Below are positions 1 through 10,375 of a stretch of 64,000 bases of DNA, piece by piece; the stretch's first letter is position 1, and every line of letters starts with the position of its first letter. The translations under genes were made by a program, and so were the position numbers. This DNA comes from Paratinospora sagittata (Eukaryota; Streptophyta; Magnoliopsida; Ranunculales; Menispermaceae). The stretch covers positions 1 to 64,000 of the forward strand of contig JAYMFD010001170.1 in NCBI GenBank assembly GCA_035771175.1. Reading direction: 5' to 3'. The notes under the pieces were generated by a model. The model worked only from the letters and a program-made list of their open reading frames with translations, searched no databases and was not told where the DNA came from.

Positions 1-185
1 AGCAATTTTCACGTCTTAGACTAAAATCTTATATTTCTAACGAGAAAAATGTGGGCACTTCTGCTTGCTCAATTTTTCTATTCCTTCACAGTTTTGCCTG
101 GTTATCTTAATTGAAATATTCTCTAGTAACACCTAGATGATTCCCATTGTCTCGCACGCCCAAAAAACTTTAGATTGAACAATGT

Positions 186-197
186 TTTGAATTCAAA
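186..197. other. 12-bp perfect palindrome TTTGAATTCAAA
   Basis: TTTGAATTCAAA equals its own reverse complement and contains a GAATTC core. It recurs at the same place in nearly every monomer; M8 (GGATTC near 6238) and M23 (CAGATC near 19198) show substitutions in or beside it. Whether a protein binds it cannot be told from sequence. Confidence 0.85.
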
Positions 198-347
198 TCA
201 TTTTGTAGTAGTCTTGCTCTTTAACATTCAACTTCAAATTTTATAAAACACTCATTCTCTGATTTTAAAAAATACAACACGCACGATATTTGCAAGTTAG
301 ATTGAGCTTTTCGAAGAGTTTTTCAAGAGAAGAAAGTAATGATTCTT

Positions 348-365
348 GCCTTTGCAAAAAAAGGC
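348..365. other. Short A-loop hairpin in each monomer
   Basis: GCCTTT at 348-353 and AAAGGC at 360-365 can pair around a six-base loop GCAAAA. The A run varies by one base between copies (shorter in M23, longer in M11 and M21) and M6 has a G in it. It lies just after a conserved purine-rich stretch, AAGAGAAGAAAG-like. There is no T tract or gene nearby, so I do not call it a terminator. Confidence 0.6.
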
Positions 366-497
366 TTCGAATTGAACCAAAATTGCAATCTGTCTTGATG
401 TTCAGCTAGTTCTTCATTTTATCCCTTGTGTGCTAAGATTTGCAGAGGCTATCCATTGTTTAAAACTCTAAGTATATGAAGTTGTCTCGGTAAGATA

Positions 498-544
498 ACA
501 CATCAAAAAGGAACACATCACCTGTTTTCATCAAGAACACATCA
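498..544. repeat. Triple ACACATCA cluster
   Basis: The octamer ACACATCA occurs three times in 47 bp, at 498-505, 513-520 and 537-544 (start-to-start 15 and 24 bp). It is retained across the array. P-class copies change the first octamer to ACACGTCA, the rare M6/M7/M11/M21 class changes the third to ACCCATCA, and M31/M34 change the third to ACACGTCA. The X/Y/Q length difference TTTTCATC, TTTTACATC or TTTTGCATC falls between the second and third octamers. It could be an internal micro-duplication or a clustered binding site. Confidence 0.8.
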
Positions 545-603
545 AACAATAGCTTTCGAATTCTACAAAGATCAAGCTCGAAGAACGAAGACATATCTCA
601 TGT

Positions 604-615
604 CTAATGCATTAG
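604..615. other. 12-bp perfect palindrome CTAATGCATTAG
   Basis: CTAATGCATTAG is fully self-complementary with an ATGCAT core, and it lies at the same place in nearly all monomers. Point changes break it in M21 (GCGTTAG), M23 (GCCTTAG), M29 (GGATTAG) and M74 (GCATAAG). It sits just before the relatively GC-rich patch. Confidence 0.85.
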
Positions 616-633
616 TTTGATTTCTGGTGTGTA

Positions 634-642
634 GGGTAACCC
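634..642. other. GGGTAACCC dyad in the GC-rich patch
   Basis: GGGT and ACCC form a dyad about a central A. The surrounding 60 bases (601-660) are the most GC-rich of the monomer. M6 and M7 extend it to GGGGTAACCCC. M46-M48 have GGGTAACTCC and M39 has GGGTAAACCC, both of which break the symmetry. Confidence 0.6.
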
Positions 643-660
643 CTCGATCAATCTCAGCAC

Positions 661-870
661 TAAAACTCTGAAAATTGCAAAGTCTTCAAAATAACTTTCG
701 ATATAGTATTTCATTTTTACAAAAATGTTTTCTGAAAGGTTTTAATCATAATTTTAATGAGTTTTGAATTATTTAAAAGTGTTTATTCTTATATCAAAGT
801 GTTTTGAGTCAATGAAATGGTTCTTTAGTGTCAAAATATTAATTTTTCAAAAATAAGGTTATCCAACAAT
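661..870. other. Very AT-rich tail of the monomer
   Basis: From about 661 to the end, G+C falls to roughly 20%, with many A and T runs (for example TTTTACAAAAATG, ATAATTTTAATGAG, ATTAATTTTTC). The same profile repeats in every copy, giving a regular alternation of GC-richer and AT-rich DNA. It may be easily melted or act in matrix attachment; that is inference only. Confidence 0.6.
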
Positions 871-873
871 TGG

Positions 874-1737
874 CACGTCTTAGACTAAAATCTTATATTT
901 CTAACGAGAAAAATGTGGGCACTTCTGCTTGCTCGATTTTCTATTCCTTCACAGTTTTGCCAGGTTATCTTAATTGAAATATTCTCTAGTAACACCTAGA
1001 TGATTCCCATTGTCTCGCACGCCCAAAAAACTTTAGATTGAACAATGTTTTGAATTCAAATCATTTTGTAGTAGTCTTGCTCTTTAACATTCAACTTCAA
1101 ATTTTATAAAACACTCATTCTCTGATTTTAAAAAATACAACACGCACGATATTTGCAAGTTAGATTGAGCTTTTCGAAGAGTTTTTCAAGAGAAGAAAGT
1201 AATGATTCTTGCCTTTGCAAAAAAAGGCTTCGAATTGAACCAAAATTGCAATCTGTCTTGATGTTCAGCTAGTTCTTCATTTTATCCCTTGTGTGCTAAG
1301 ATTTGCAGAGGCTATCCATTGTTTAAAACTCTAAGTATATGAAGTTGTCTCGGTAAGATAACACATCAAAAAGGAACACATCACCTGTTTTACATCAAGA
1401 ACACATCAAACAATAGCATTCGAATTCTACAAAGATCAAGCTCGAAGAACGAAGACATATCTCATGTCTAATGCATTAGTTTGATTTCTGGTGTGTAGGG
1501 TAACCCCTCGATCAATCTCAGCACTAAAACTCTGAAAATTGCAAAGTCTTCAAAATCACTTTCGGTGTAGTATTTCATTTTGAAAAAAATGTTTTCTGAA
1601 AGGTTTTAATCATAATTTTAATGAGTTTTGAATTATTTAAAAGTGTTTAATCTTATATCAAAGTGGTATGAGTCAATGAAATGGTTCTTTAGTGTCAAAA
1701 TATTAATTTTTCAAAAATAAGGCTATCCAGCAATTTT
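874..1737 (+). repeat. Monomer M2, reference for allele set Y
   Basis: This 864-bp monomer differs from M1 at a linked set of sites. It has CTCGATTTTC (one base shorter than X), GCCAGG, TTTTACATC, AGCATTCG, AATCACTTTCGGTGTAG, TTTGAAAAAAATG, GTTTAATC, GTGGTATGAG and a tail ending CCAGCAATTTT. The tail of one class is nearly always followed by the head of the other (CAACAATTGG then CTCGATTTTC; CAGCAATTTT then CTCAATTTTTC). The linked unit therefore crosses my arbitrary monomer boundary and the true repeat of the left half is the X-Y dimer. Confidence 0.9.
1664..1675 (+). other. Weak primer-binding-site-like motif in Y/P/Q tails
   Basis: TGGTATGAGTCA lies shortly after TTATATCA. Many plant LTR retrotransposons end the left LTR in CA and then carry TGGTATCAGAGC, complementary to initiator tRNA-Met (established knowledge). 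Here 8 of 12 positions match, including the first six. X-class copies have TGTTTTGAGTCA instead, a poorer match. No LTR ends, polypurine tract in the correct arrangement or retroviral genes are visible, so this is a suggestion about origin only. Confidence 0.2.
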
Positions 1738-4327
1738 CACGTCTTAGACTAAAATCTTATATTTCTAACGAGAAAAATGTGGGCACTTCTGCTTGCTCAA
1801 TTTTTCTATTCCTTCACAGTTTTGCCTGGTTATCTTAATTGAAATATTCTCTAGTAACACCTAGATGATTCCCATTGTCTCGCACGCCCAAAAAACTTTA
1901 GATTGAACAATGTTTTGAATTCAAATCATTTTGTAGTACTCTTGCTCTTTAACCTTCAACTTCAAATTTTATAAAACACTCATTCTCTGATTTTAAAAAA
2001 TACAACACGCACGATATTTGCAAGTTAGATTGAGCTTTTCGAAGAGTTTTTCAAGAGAAGAAAGTAATGATTCTTGCCTTTGCAAAAAAAGGATTCGAAT
2101 TGAATCAAAATTGCAATCTGTCTTGATGTTCAGCTAGTTCTTCATTTTATCCCTTGTGTGCTAAGATTTGCAGAGGCTATCCATTGTTTAAAACTCTAAG
2201 TATATGAAGTTGTCTCGGTAAGATAACACATCAAAAAGGAACACATCACCTGTTTTCATCAAGAACACATCAAACAATAGCTTTCGAATTCTACAAAGAT
2301 CAAGCTCGAAGAACGAAGACATATCTCATGTCTAATGCATTAGTTTGATTTCTGGTGTGTAGGGTAACCCCTCGATCAATCTCAGCACTAAAACTCTGAA
2401 AATTGCAAAGTCTTCAAAATCACTTTCGATATAGTATTTCATTTTTACAAAAATGTTTTCTGAAAGGTTTTAATCATAATTTTAATGAGTTTTGAATTAT
2501 TTAAAAGTCTTTATTCTTATATCAAAGTGTTTTGAGTCAAGGAAATGGTTCTTTAGTGTCAAAATATTAATTTTCAAAAATAAGGTTATCCAACAATTGG
2601 CACGTCTTAGACTAAAATCTGATATTTCTAACGAGAAAAATGTGGGCACTTCTGCTTGCTCGATTTTCTATTCCTTCACAGTTTTGCCAGGTTATCTTAA
2701 TTGAAATATTCTCTAGTAACACCTAGATGATTCCCATTGTCTCGCACCCCCAAAAAACTTTAGATTGAACAATGTTTTGAATTCAAATCATTTTGTAGTA
2801 GTCTTGCTCTTTAACATTCAACTTCAAATTTTATAAAACACTCATTCTCTGATTTTAAAAAATACAACACGCACGATATTTGCAAGTTAGATTGAGCTTT
2901 TCGAAGAGTTTTTCAAGAGAAGAAAGTAATGATTCTTGCCTTTGCAAAAAAAGGCTTCGAATTGAACCAAAATTGCAATCTGTCTTGATGTTCAGCTAGT
3001 TCTTCATTTTATCCCTTGTGTGCTAAGATTTGCAGAGGCTATCCATTGTTTAAAACTCTAAGTATATGAAGTTGTCTCGGTAAGATAACACATCAAAAAG
3101 GAACACATCACCTGTTTTACATCAAGAACACATCAAACAATAGCATTCGAATTCTACAAAGATCAAGCTCGAAGAACGAAGACATATCTCATGTCTAATG
3201 CATTAGTTTGATTTCTGGTGTGTAGGGTAACCCCTCGATCAATCTCAGCACTAAAACTCTGAAAATTGCAAAGTCTTCAAAATCACTTTCGGTGTAGTAT
3301 TTCATTTTGAAAAAAATGTTTTCTGAAAGGTTTTAATCATAATTTTAATGAGTTTTGAATTATTTAAAAGTGTTTAATCTTATATCAAAGTGGTATGAGT
3401 CAATGAAATGGTTCTTTAGTGTCAAAATATTAATTTTTCAAAAATAAGGCTATCCAGCAATTTTCACGTCTTAGACTAAAATCTTATATTTCTAACGAGA
3501 AAAATGTGGGCACTTCTGCTTGCTCAATTTTTCTATTCCTTCACAGTTTTGCCTGGTTATCTTAATTGAAATATTCTCTAGTAACACCTAGATGATTCCC
3601 ATTGTCTCGCACGCCCAAAAAACTTTAGATTGAACAATGTTTTGAATTCAAATCATTTTGTAGTACTCTTGCTCTTTAACCTTCAACTTCAAATTTTATA
3701 AAACACTCATTCTCTGATTTTAAAAAATACAACACGCACGATATTTGCAAGTTAGATTGAGCTTTTCGAAGAGTTTTTCAAGAGAAGAAAGTAATGATTC
3801 TTGCCTTTGCAAAAAAAGGATTCGACTTGAATCAAAATTGCAATCTGTCTTGATGTTCAGCTAGTTCTTCATTTTATCCCTTGTGTGCTAAGATTTGCAG
3901 AGGCTATCCATTGTTTAAAACTCTAAGTATATGAAGTTGTCTCGGTAAGATAACACATCAAAAAGGAACACATCACCTGTTTTCATCAAGAACACATCAA
4001 ACAATAGCTTTCGAATTCTACAAAGATCAAGCTCGAAGAACGAAGACATATCTCATGTCTAATGCATTAGTTTGATTTCTGGTGTGTAGGGTAACCCCTC
4101 GATCAATCTCAGCACTAAAACTCTGAAAATTGCAAAGTCTTCAAAATCACTTTCGATATAGTATTTCATTTTTACAAAAATGTTTTCTGAAAGGTTTTAA
4201 TCATAATTTTAATGAGTTTTGAATTATTTAAAAGTCTTTATTCTTATATCAAAGTGTTTTGAGTCAAGGAAATGGTTCTTTAGTGTCAAAATATTAATTT
4301 TCAAAAATAAGGTTATCCAACAATTGG

Positions 4328-6057
4328 CACGTCTTAGAATAAAATCTGATATTTCTAACGAGAAAAATGTGGGCACTTCTGCTTGCTCGATTTTCTATTC
4401 CTTCACAGTTTTGCCAGGTTATCTTAATTGAAATATTCTCTAGTAACACCTAGATGATTCCCATTGTCTCGCACGCCCAAAAAACTTTAGATTGAACAAT
4501 GTTTTGAATTCAAATCATTTTGTAGTACTCTTGCTCTTTAACATTCAACTTCAAATTTTATAAAACACTCATTCTCTGATTTTAAAAAATACAACACGCA
4601 CGATATTTGCAAGTTAGATTGAGCTTTCCGAAGAGTTTTTCAAGAGAAGAAAGTAACGATTCTTGCCTTTGCAAAAGAAAGGCTTCGAATTGAACCAAAA
4701 TTGCAATCTGTCTTGATGTTCAGCTAGTTCTTCATTTTATCCCTTGTGTGCTAAGATTTGCAGAGGCTATCCATTGTTTAAAACTCTAAGTAAATGAAGT
4801 GGTCTCGGTAAGATAACACATCAAAAATGAACACATCACCTGTTTTGCATCAAGAACCCATCAAACAATAGCTTTCGAATTCTACAAAGATCAAGCTCGA
4901 AGAACGAAGACATATCTCATGTCTAATGCATTAGTTTGATTTCTGGTGTGTGGGGTAACCCCTCGATCAATCTCAGCACTAAAACTCTGAAAATTGCAAA
5001 GTCTTCAAAATCACTTTCGGTGTAGTATTTCATTTTGAAAAAAATGTTTTCTGAAAGGTTTTAATCATAATTTTAATGAGTTTTGAATTATTTAAAAGTG
5101 TTTAATCTTATATCAAAGTGGTATGAGTCAATGAAATGGTTCTTTAGTGTCAAAATATTAATTTTTCAAAAATAAGGCTATCCAGCAATTTTCACGTCTT
5201 AGACTAAAATCTTATATTTCTAACGAGAAAAATGTGGGCACTTCTGCTTGCTCAAATTTTCTATTCCTTCACAGTTTTGCCTGGTTATCTTAATTGAAAT
5301 ATTCTCTAGTAACACCTAGATGATTCCCATTGTCTCGCACGCCCAAAAAACTTTAGATTGAACAATGTTTTGAATTCAAATCATTTTGTAGTAGTCTTGC
5401 TCTTTAACATTCAACTTCAAATTTTATAAAACACTCATTCTCTGATTTTAAAAAATACAACACGCACGATATTTGCAAGTTAGATTGAGCTTTTCGAAGA
5501 GTTTTTCAAGAGAAGAAAGTAATGATTCTTGCCTTTGCAAAAAAAGGCTTCGAATTGAACCAAAATTGCAATCTGTCTTGATGTTCAGCTAGTTCTTCAT
5601 TTTATCCCTTGTGTGCTAAGATTTGCAGAGGCTATCCATTGTTTAAAACTCTAAGTATATGAAGTGGTCTCGGTAAGATAACACATCAAAAATGAACACA
5701 TCACCTGTTTTGCATCAAGAACCCATCAAACAATAGCTTTCGAATTCTACAAAGATCAAGCTCGAAGAACGAAGACATATCTCATGTCTAATGCATTAGT
5801 TTGATTTCTGGTGTGTGGGGTAACCCCTCGATCAATCTCAGCACTAAAACTCTGAAAATTGCAAAGTCTTCAAAATCACTTTCGGTGTAGTATTTCATTT
5901 TGAAAAAAATGTTTTCTGAAAGGTTTTAATCATAATTTTAATGAGTTTTGAATTATTTAAAAGTGTTTAATCTTATATCAAAGTGGTATGAGTCAATGAA
6001 ATGGTTCTTTAGTGTCAAAATATTAATTTTTCAAAAATAAGGCTATCCAGCAATTTT
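4328..6057 (+). repeat. Rare-class monomers M6 and M7
   Basis: Both carry GTGGTCTCGG, AAAAATGAACACATC, TTTTGCATC, AAGAACCCATC and the unusual TGTGTGGGGTAACC. M6 also has CTTTCCGAAG, GTAACGATTC, GCAAAAGAAAGG and AAGTAAATGAAG; M7 lacks these but has CTCAAATTTTC. The shared part starts near 4800 in M6 and near 5665 in M7, so the 3' part was duplicated one monomer over (865 bp). The same class recurs alone at M11 and M21. Confidence 0.75.
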
Positions 6058-8648
6058 CACGTCTTAGACTAAAATCTTATATTTCTAACGAGAAAAATGT
6101 GGGCACTTCTGCTTGCTCAATTTTTCTATTCCTTCACAGTTTTGCCTGGTTATCTTAATTGAAATATTCTCTAGTAACACCTAGATGATTCCCATTGTCT
6201 CGCACGCCCAAAAAACTTTAGATTGAACAATGTTTTGGATTCAAATCATTTTGTAGTACTCTTGCTCTTTAACATTCAACTTCAAATTTTATAAAACACT
6301 CATTCTCTGATTTTAAAAAATACAACACGCACGATATTTGCAAGTTAGATTGAGCTTTTCGAAGAGTTTTTCAAGGGAAGAAAGTAATGATTCTTGCCTT
6401 TGCAAAAAAAGGCTTCGAATTGAACCAAAATTGCAATCTGTCTTGATGTTCAGCTAGTTCTTCATTTTATCCCTTGTGTGCTAAGATTTGCAGAGGCTAT
6501 CCATTGTTTAAAACTCTAAGTATATGAAGTTGTCTCGGTAAGATAACACATCAAAAATGAACACATCACCTGTTTTCATCAAGAACACATCAAACAATAG
6601 CTTTCGAATTCTACAAAGATCAAGCTCGAAGAACGAAGACATATCTCATGTCTAATGCATTAGTTTGATTTCTGGTGTGTAGGGTAACCCCTCGATCAAT
6701 CTCAGCACTAAAACTCTGAAAATTGCAAAGTCTTCAAAATCACTTTCGATATAGTATTTCATTTTGAAAAAAATGTTTTCTGAAAGGTTTTAATCATAAT
6801 TTTAATGAGTTTTGAATTATTTAAAAGTCTTTATTCTTATATCAAAGTGGTATGAGTCAATGAAATGGTTCTTTAGTGTCAAAATATTAATTTTTCAAAA
6901 ATAAGGCTATCCAGCAATTTTCACGTCTTAGACTAAAATCTTATATTTCTAACGAGAAAAATGTGGGCACTTCTGCTTGCTCAATTTTTCTATTCCTTCA
7001 CAGTTTTGCCAGGTTATCTTAATTGAAATATTCTCTAGTAACACCTAGATGATTCCCATTGTCTCGCACGCCCAAAAAACTTTAGATTGAACAATGTTTT
7101 GAATTCAAATCATTTTGTAGTACTCTTGCTCTTTAACCTTCAACTTCAAATTTTATAAAACACTCATTCTCTGATTTTAAAAAATACAACACGCACGATA
7201 TTTGCAACTTAGATTGAGCTTTTCGAAGAGTTTTTCAAGAGAAGAAAGTAATGATTCTTGCCTTTGCAAAAAAAGGATTCGAATTGAATCAAAATTGCAA
7301 TCTGTCTTGATGTTCAGCTAGTTCTTCATTTTATCCCTTGTGTGCTAAGATTTGCAGAGGCTATCCATTGTTTAAAACTCTAAGTATATGAAGTTGTCTC
7401 GGTAAGATAACACATCAAAAAGGAACACATCACCTGTTTTCATCAAGAACACATCAAACAATAGCTTTCGAATTCTACAAAGATCAAGCTCGAAGAACGA
7501 AGACATATCTCATGTCTAATGCATTAGTTTGATTTCTGGTGTGTAGGGTAACCCCTCGATGAATCTCAGCACTAAAACTCTGAAAATTGCAAAGTCTTCA
7601 AAATCACTTTCGATATAGTATTTCATTTTGAAAAAAATGTTTTCTGAAAGGTTTTAATCATAATTTTAATGAGTTTTGAATTATTTAAAAGTCTTTATTC
7701 TTATATCAAAGTGTTTTGAGTCAATGAAATGGTTCTTTAGTGTCAAAATATTAATTTTTCAAAAATAAGGCTATCCAGCAATTGGCACGTCTTAGACTAA
7801 AATCTGATATTTCTAACGAGAAAAATGTGGGCACTTCTGCTTGCTCGATTTTCTATTCCTTCACAGTTTTGCCAGGTTATCTTAATTGAAATATTCTCTA
7901 GTAACACCTAGATGATTCCCATTGTCTCGCACGCCCAAAAAACTTTAGATTGAACAATGTTTTGAATTCAAATCATTTTGTAGTACTCTTGCTCTTTAAC
8001 ATTCAACTTCAAATTTTATAAAACACTCATTCTCTGATTTTAAAAAATACAACACGCACGATATTTGCAAGTTAGATTGAGCTTTTCGAAGAGTTTTTCA
8101 AGAGAAGAAAGTAATGATTCTTGCCTTTGCAAAAAAAGGATTCGAATTGAACCAAAATTGCAATCTGTCTTGATGTTCAGCTAGTTCTTCATTTTATCCC
8201 TTGTGTGCTAAGATTTGCAGAGGCTATCCATTGTTTAAAACTCTAAGTATATGAAGTTGTCTCGGTAAGATAACACATCAAAAAGGAACACATCACCTGT
8301 TTTCATCAAGAACACATCAAACAATAGCTTTCGAATTCTACAAAGATCAAGCTCGAAGAACGAAGACATATCTCATGTCTAATGCATTAGTTTGATTTCT
8401 GGTGTGTAGGGTAACCCCTCGATCAATCTCAGCACTAAAACTCTGAAAATTGCAAAGTCTTCAAAATAACTTTCGATATAGTATTTCAATTTTACAAAAA
8501 TGTTTTCTGAAAGGTTTTAATCATAATTTTAATGAGTTTTGAATTATTTAAAAGTGTTTATTCTTATATCAAAGTGTTTTGAGTCAATGAAATGGTTCTT
8601 TAGTGTCAAAATATTAATTTTTCAAAAATAAAGTTATCCAACAATTGG
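6058..8648 (+). repeat. Mosaic monomers M8-M10
   Basis: M8 has an X head, the rare-class AAAAATGAAC, X-type TTTTCATC and GTCTTTATTC, then a Y-type GTGGTATGAG tail. M9 combines CTCAATTTTTC with GCCAGG and ends CAGCAATTGG, a hybrid tail. M10 has a Y head on an X tail, with private CAATTTTACAA and AAAGTTATCC. M9 also has GCAACTTAG and CTCGATGAATC. These look like products of exchange between X and Y copies. Confidence 0.7.
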
Positions 8649-9513
8649 CACGTCTTAGACTAAAATCTGATATTTCTAACGAGAAAAATGTGGGCACTTC
8701 TGCTTGCTCGATTTTCTATTCCTTCACAGTTTTGCCAGGTTATCTTAATTGAAATATTCTCTAGTAACACCTAGATGATTCCCATTGTCTCGCACGCCCA
8801 AAAAACTTTAGATTGAACAATGTTTTGAATTCAAATCATTTTGTAGTACTCTTGCTCTTTAACATTCAACTTCAAATTTTATAAAACACTCATTCTCTGA
8901 TTTTAAAAAATACAACACGCACGATATTTGCAAGTTAGATTGAGCTTTCCGAAGAGTTTTTCAAGAGAAGAAAGTAATGGTTCTTGCCTTTGCAAAAAAA
9001 AGGCTTCGAATTGAACCAAAATTGCAATCTGTCTTGATGTTCAGCTAGTTCTTCATTTTATCCCTTGTGTGCTAAGATTTGCAAAGGCTATCCATTGTTT
9101 AAAACTCTAAGTAAATGAAGTGGTCTCGGTAAGATAACACATCAAAAATGAACACATCACCTGTTTTGCATCAAGAACCCATCAAACAATAGCTTTCGAA
9201 TTCTACAAAGGTCAAGCTCGAAGAACGAAGACATATCTCATGTCTAATGCATTAGTTTGATTTCTGGTGTGTAGGGTAACCCCTCGATCAATCTCAGCAC
9301 TAAAACTCTGAAAATTGCAAAGTCTTCAAAATCACTTTCGGTGTAGTATTTCATTTTGAAAAAAATGTTTTCTGAAAGGTTTTAATCATAATTTTAATGA
9401 GTTTTGAATTATTTAAAAGTGTTTAATCTTATATCAAAGTGGTATGAGTCAATGAAATGGTTCTTTAGTGTCAAAATATTAATTTTTCAAAAATAAGGCT
9501 ATCCAGCAATTTT
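8649..9513 (+). repeat. Rare-class monomer M11
   Basis: M11 shares CTTTCCGAAG, AAGTAAATGAAG, GTGGTCTCGG, AAAAATGAAC, TTTTGCATC and AAGAACCC with M6 and M21. Private changes are GTAATGGTTC, TTTGCAAAGGC and AAAGGTCAAG, and it has one extra A in the hairpin loop. It is 865 bp. Confidence 0.8.
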
Positions 9514-10375
9514 CACGTCTTAGACTAAAATCTTATATTTCTAACGAGAAAAATGTGGGCACTTCTGCTTGCTCAATTTTTCTATTCCTTCCCAGTTTTG
9601 CCTGGTTATCTTAATTGAAATATTCTCTAGTAACACCTAGATGATTCCCATTGTCTCGCACGCCCAAAAAACTTTTGATTGAACAATGTTTTGAATTCAA
9701 ATCATTTTGTAGTACTCTTGCTCTTTAACATTCAACTTCAAATTTTATAAAACACTCATTCTCTGATTTTAAAAAATACAACACGCACGATATTTGCAAG
9801 TTAGATTGAGCTTTTCGAAGAGTTTTTCAAGAGAAGAAAGTAATGATTCTTGCCTTTGCAAAAAAAGGCTTCGAATTGAACCAAAATTGCAATCTGTCTT
9901 GATGTTCAGCTAGTTCTTCATTTTATCCCTTGTGTGCTAAGATTTGCAGAGGCTATCCATTGTTTAAAACTCTAAGTATATGAAGTTGTCTCGGTAAGAT
10001 AACACATCAAAAAGGAACACATCACCTGTTTTCATCAAGAACACATCAAACAATAGCATTCGAATTCTACAAAGATCAAGCTCGAAGAACCAAGACATAT
10101 CTCATGTCTAATGCATTAGTTTGATTTCTGGTGTGTAGGGTAACCCCTCGATCAATCTCAGCACTAAAACTCTGAAAATTGCAAAGTCTTCAAAATCACT
10201 TTCGGTGAGTATTTCATTTTGAAAGAAATGTTTTCTGAAAGGTTTTAATCATAATTTTAATGAGTTTTGAATTATTTAAAAGTGTTTATTCTTATATCAA
10301 AGTGTTTTGAGTCAATGAAATGGTTCTTTAGTGTCAAAATATTAATTTTTCAAAAATAAGGTTATCCAACAATTG
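9514..10375 (+). repeat. Monomer M12 with several private changes
   Basis: M12 is short (862 bp). Two bases are missing at CGGTGAGTATT (near 10203) and one at the tail CAACAATTGCACG. Other private changes are CTTCCCAG, ACTTTTGATTG, GAACCAAGAC and GAAAGAAATG. It mixes X (TTTTCATC, GTTTATTC) and Y (AGCATTCG, CGGTG) alleles. Confidence 0.8.

Larger units (their letters stand above)
10..873 (+). repeat. Monomer M1, reference for allele set X
   Basis: This is the first complete monomer, 864 bp, and serves as the reference for internal positions. X alleles, in order, are CTCAATTTTTC, GCCTGG, TTTTCATC (no extra A), AGCTTTCG, AATAACTTTCGATATAG, TTTACAAAAATG, GTTTATTC, GTGTTTTGAG and a tail ending CAACAATTGG. 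G+C is about 31% by hand count of 1-864. The richest stretch is around 601-660 (26 of 60) and the poorest around 721-780 (10 of 60). GAATTC occurs twice, at 189-194 and 558-563, and most copies keep both. The start point chosen for monomers is arbitrary. Confidence 0.93.
10..5192 (+). repeat. Three tandem X-Y dimers (M1-M2, M3-M4, M5-M6)
   Basis: Dimers begin at 10, 1738 and 3465 (1728, 1727 and 1728 bp). M3 and M5 are almost the same: both have TTAACCTTCAAC, AAGGATTCGA, AAAGTCTTTATTC, CAAGGAAATGG and a lost T giving ATTAATTTTCAAAAA. M2 and M4 agree closely over their 3' parts. M6 keeps the M4-type head but switches to the rare GTGGTCTCGGTAAG class in its middle. Private changes include CACCCCC in M4 (about 2747) and GATTCGACTTG in M5. 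This indicates recent duplication of the 1.73 kb unit. Confidence 0.85.

Noticed and set aside
348..365. Rho-independent terminator
   Set aside because: The stem is only six pairs, there is no following T run and no gene nearby; the composition suggests eukaryotic satellite.
552..590. CENP-B box (TTCG....A..CGGG)
   Set aside because: TTCG occurs several times per monomer, but none is followed by the required A and CGGG at the right spacing.
629..645. Telomere-like repeat (TAGGG)
   Set aside because: GTAGGGTAACCC contains a single TAGGG and is not repeated in tandem within the monomer.
2492..2704. 70-codon ORF, with a near-identical one at 4219-4431
   Set aside because: Both lie at the same place in the duplicate monomers pairs M3-M4 and M5-M6. 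They are opened by a shared one-base loss (ATTAATTTTCAAAAA) and are closed in other copies. There is no recognisable domain.
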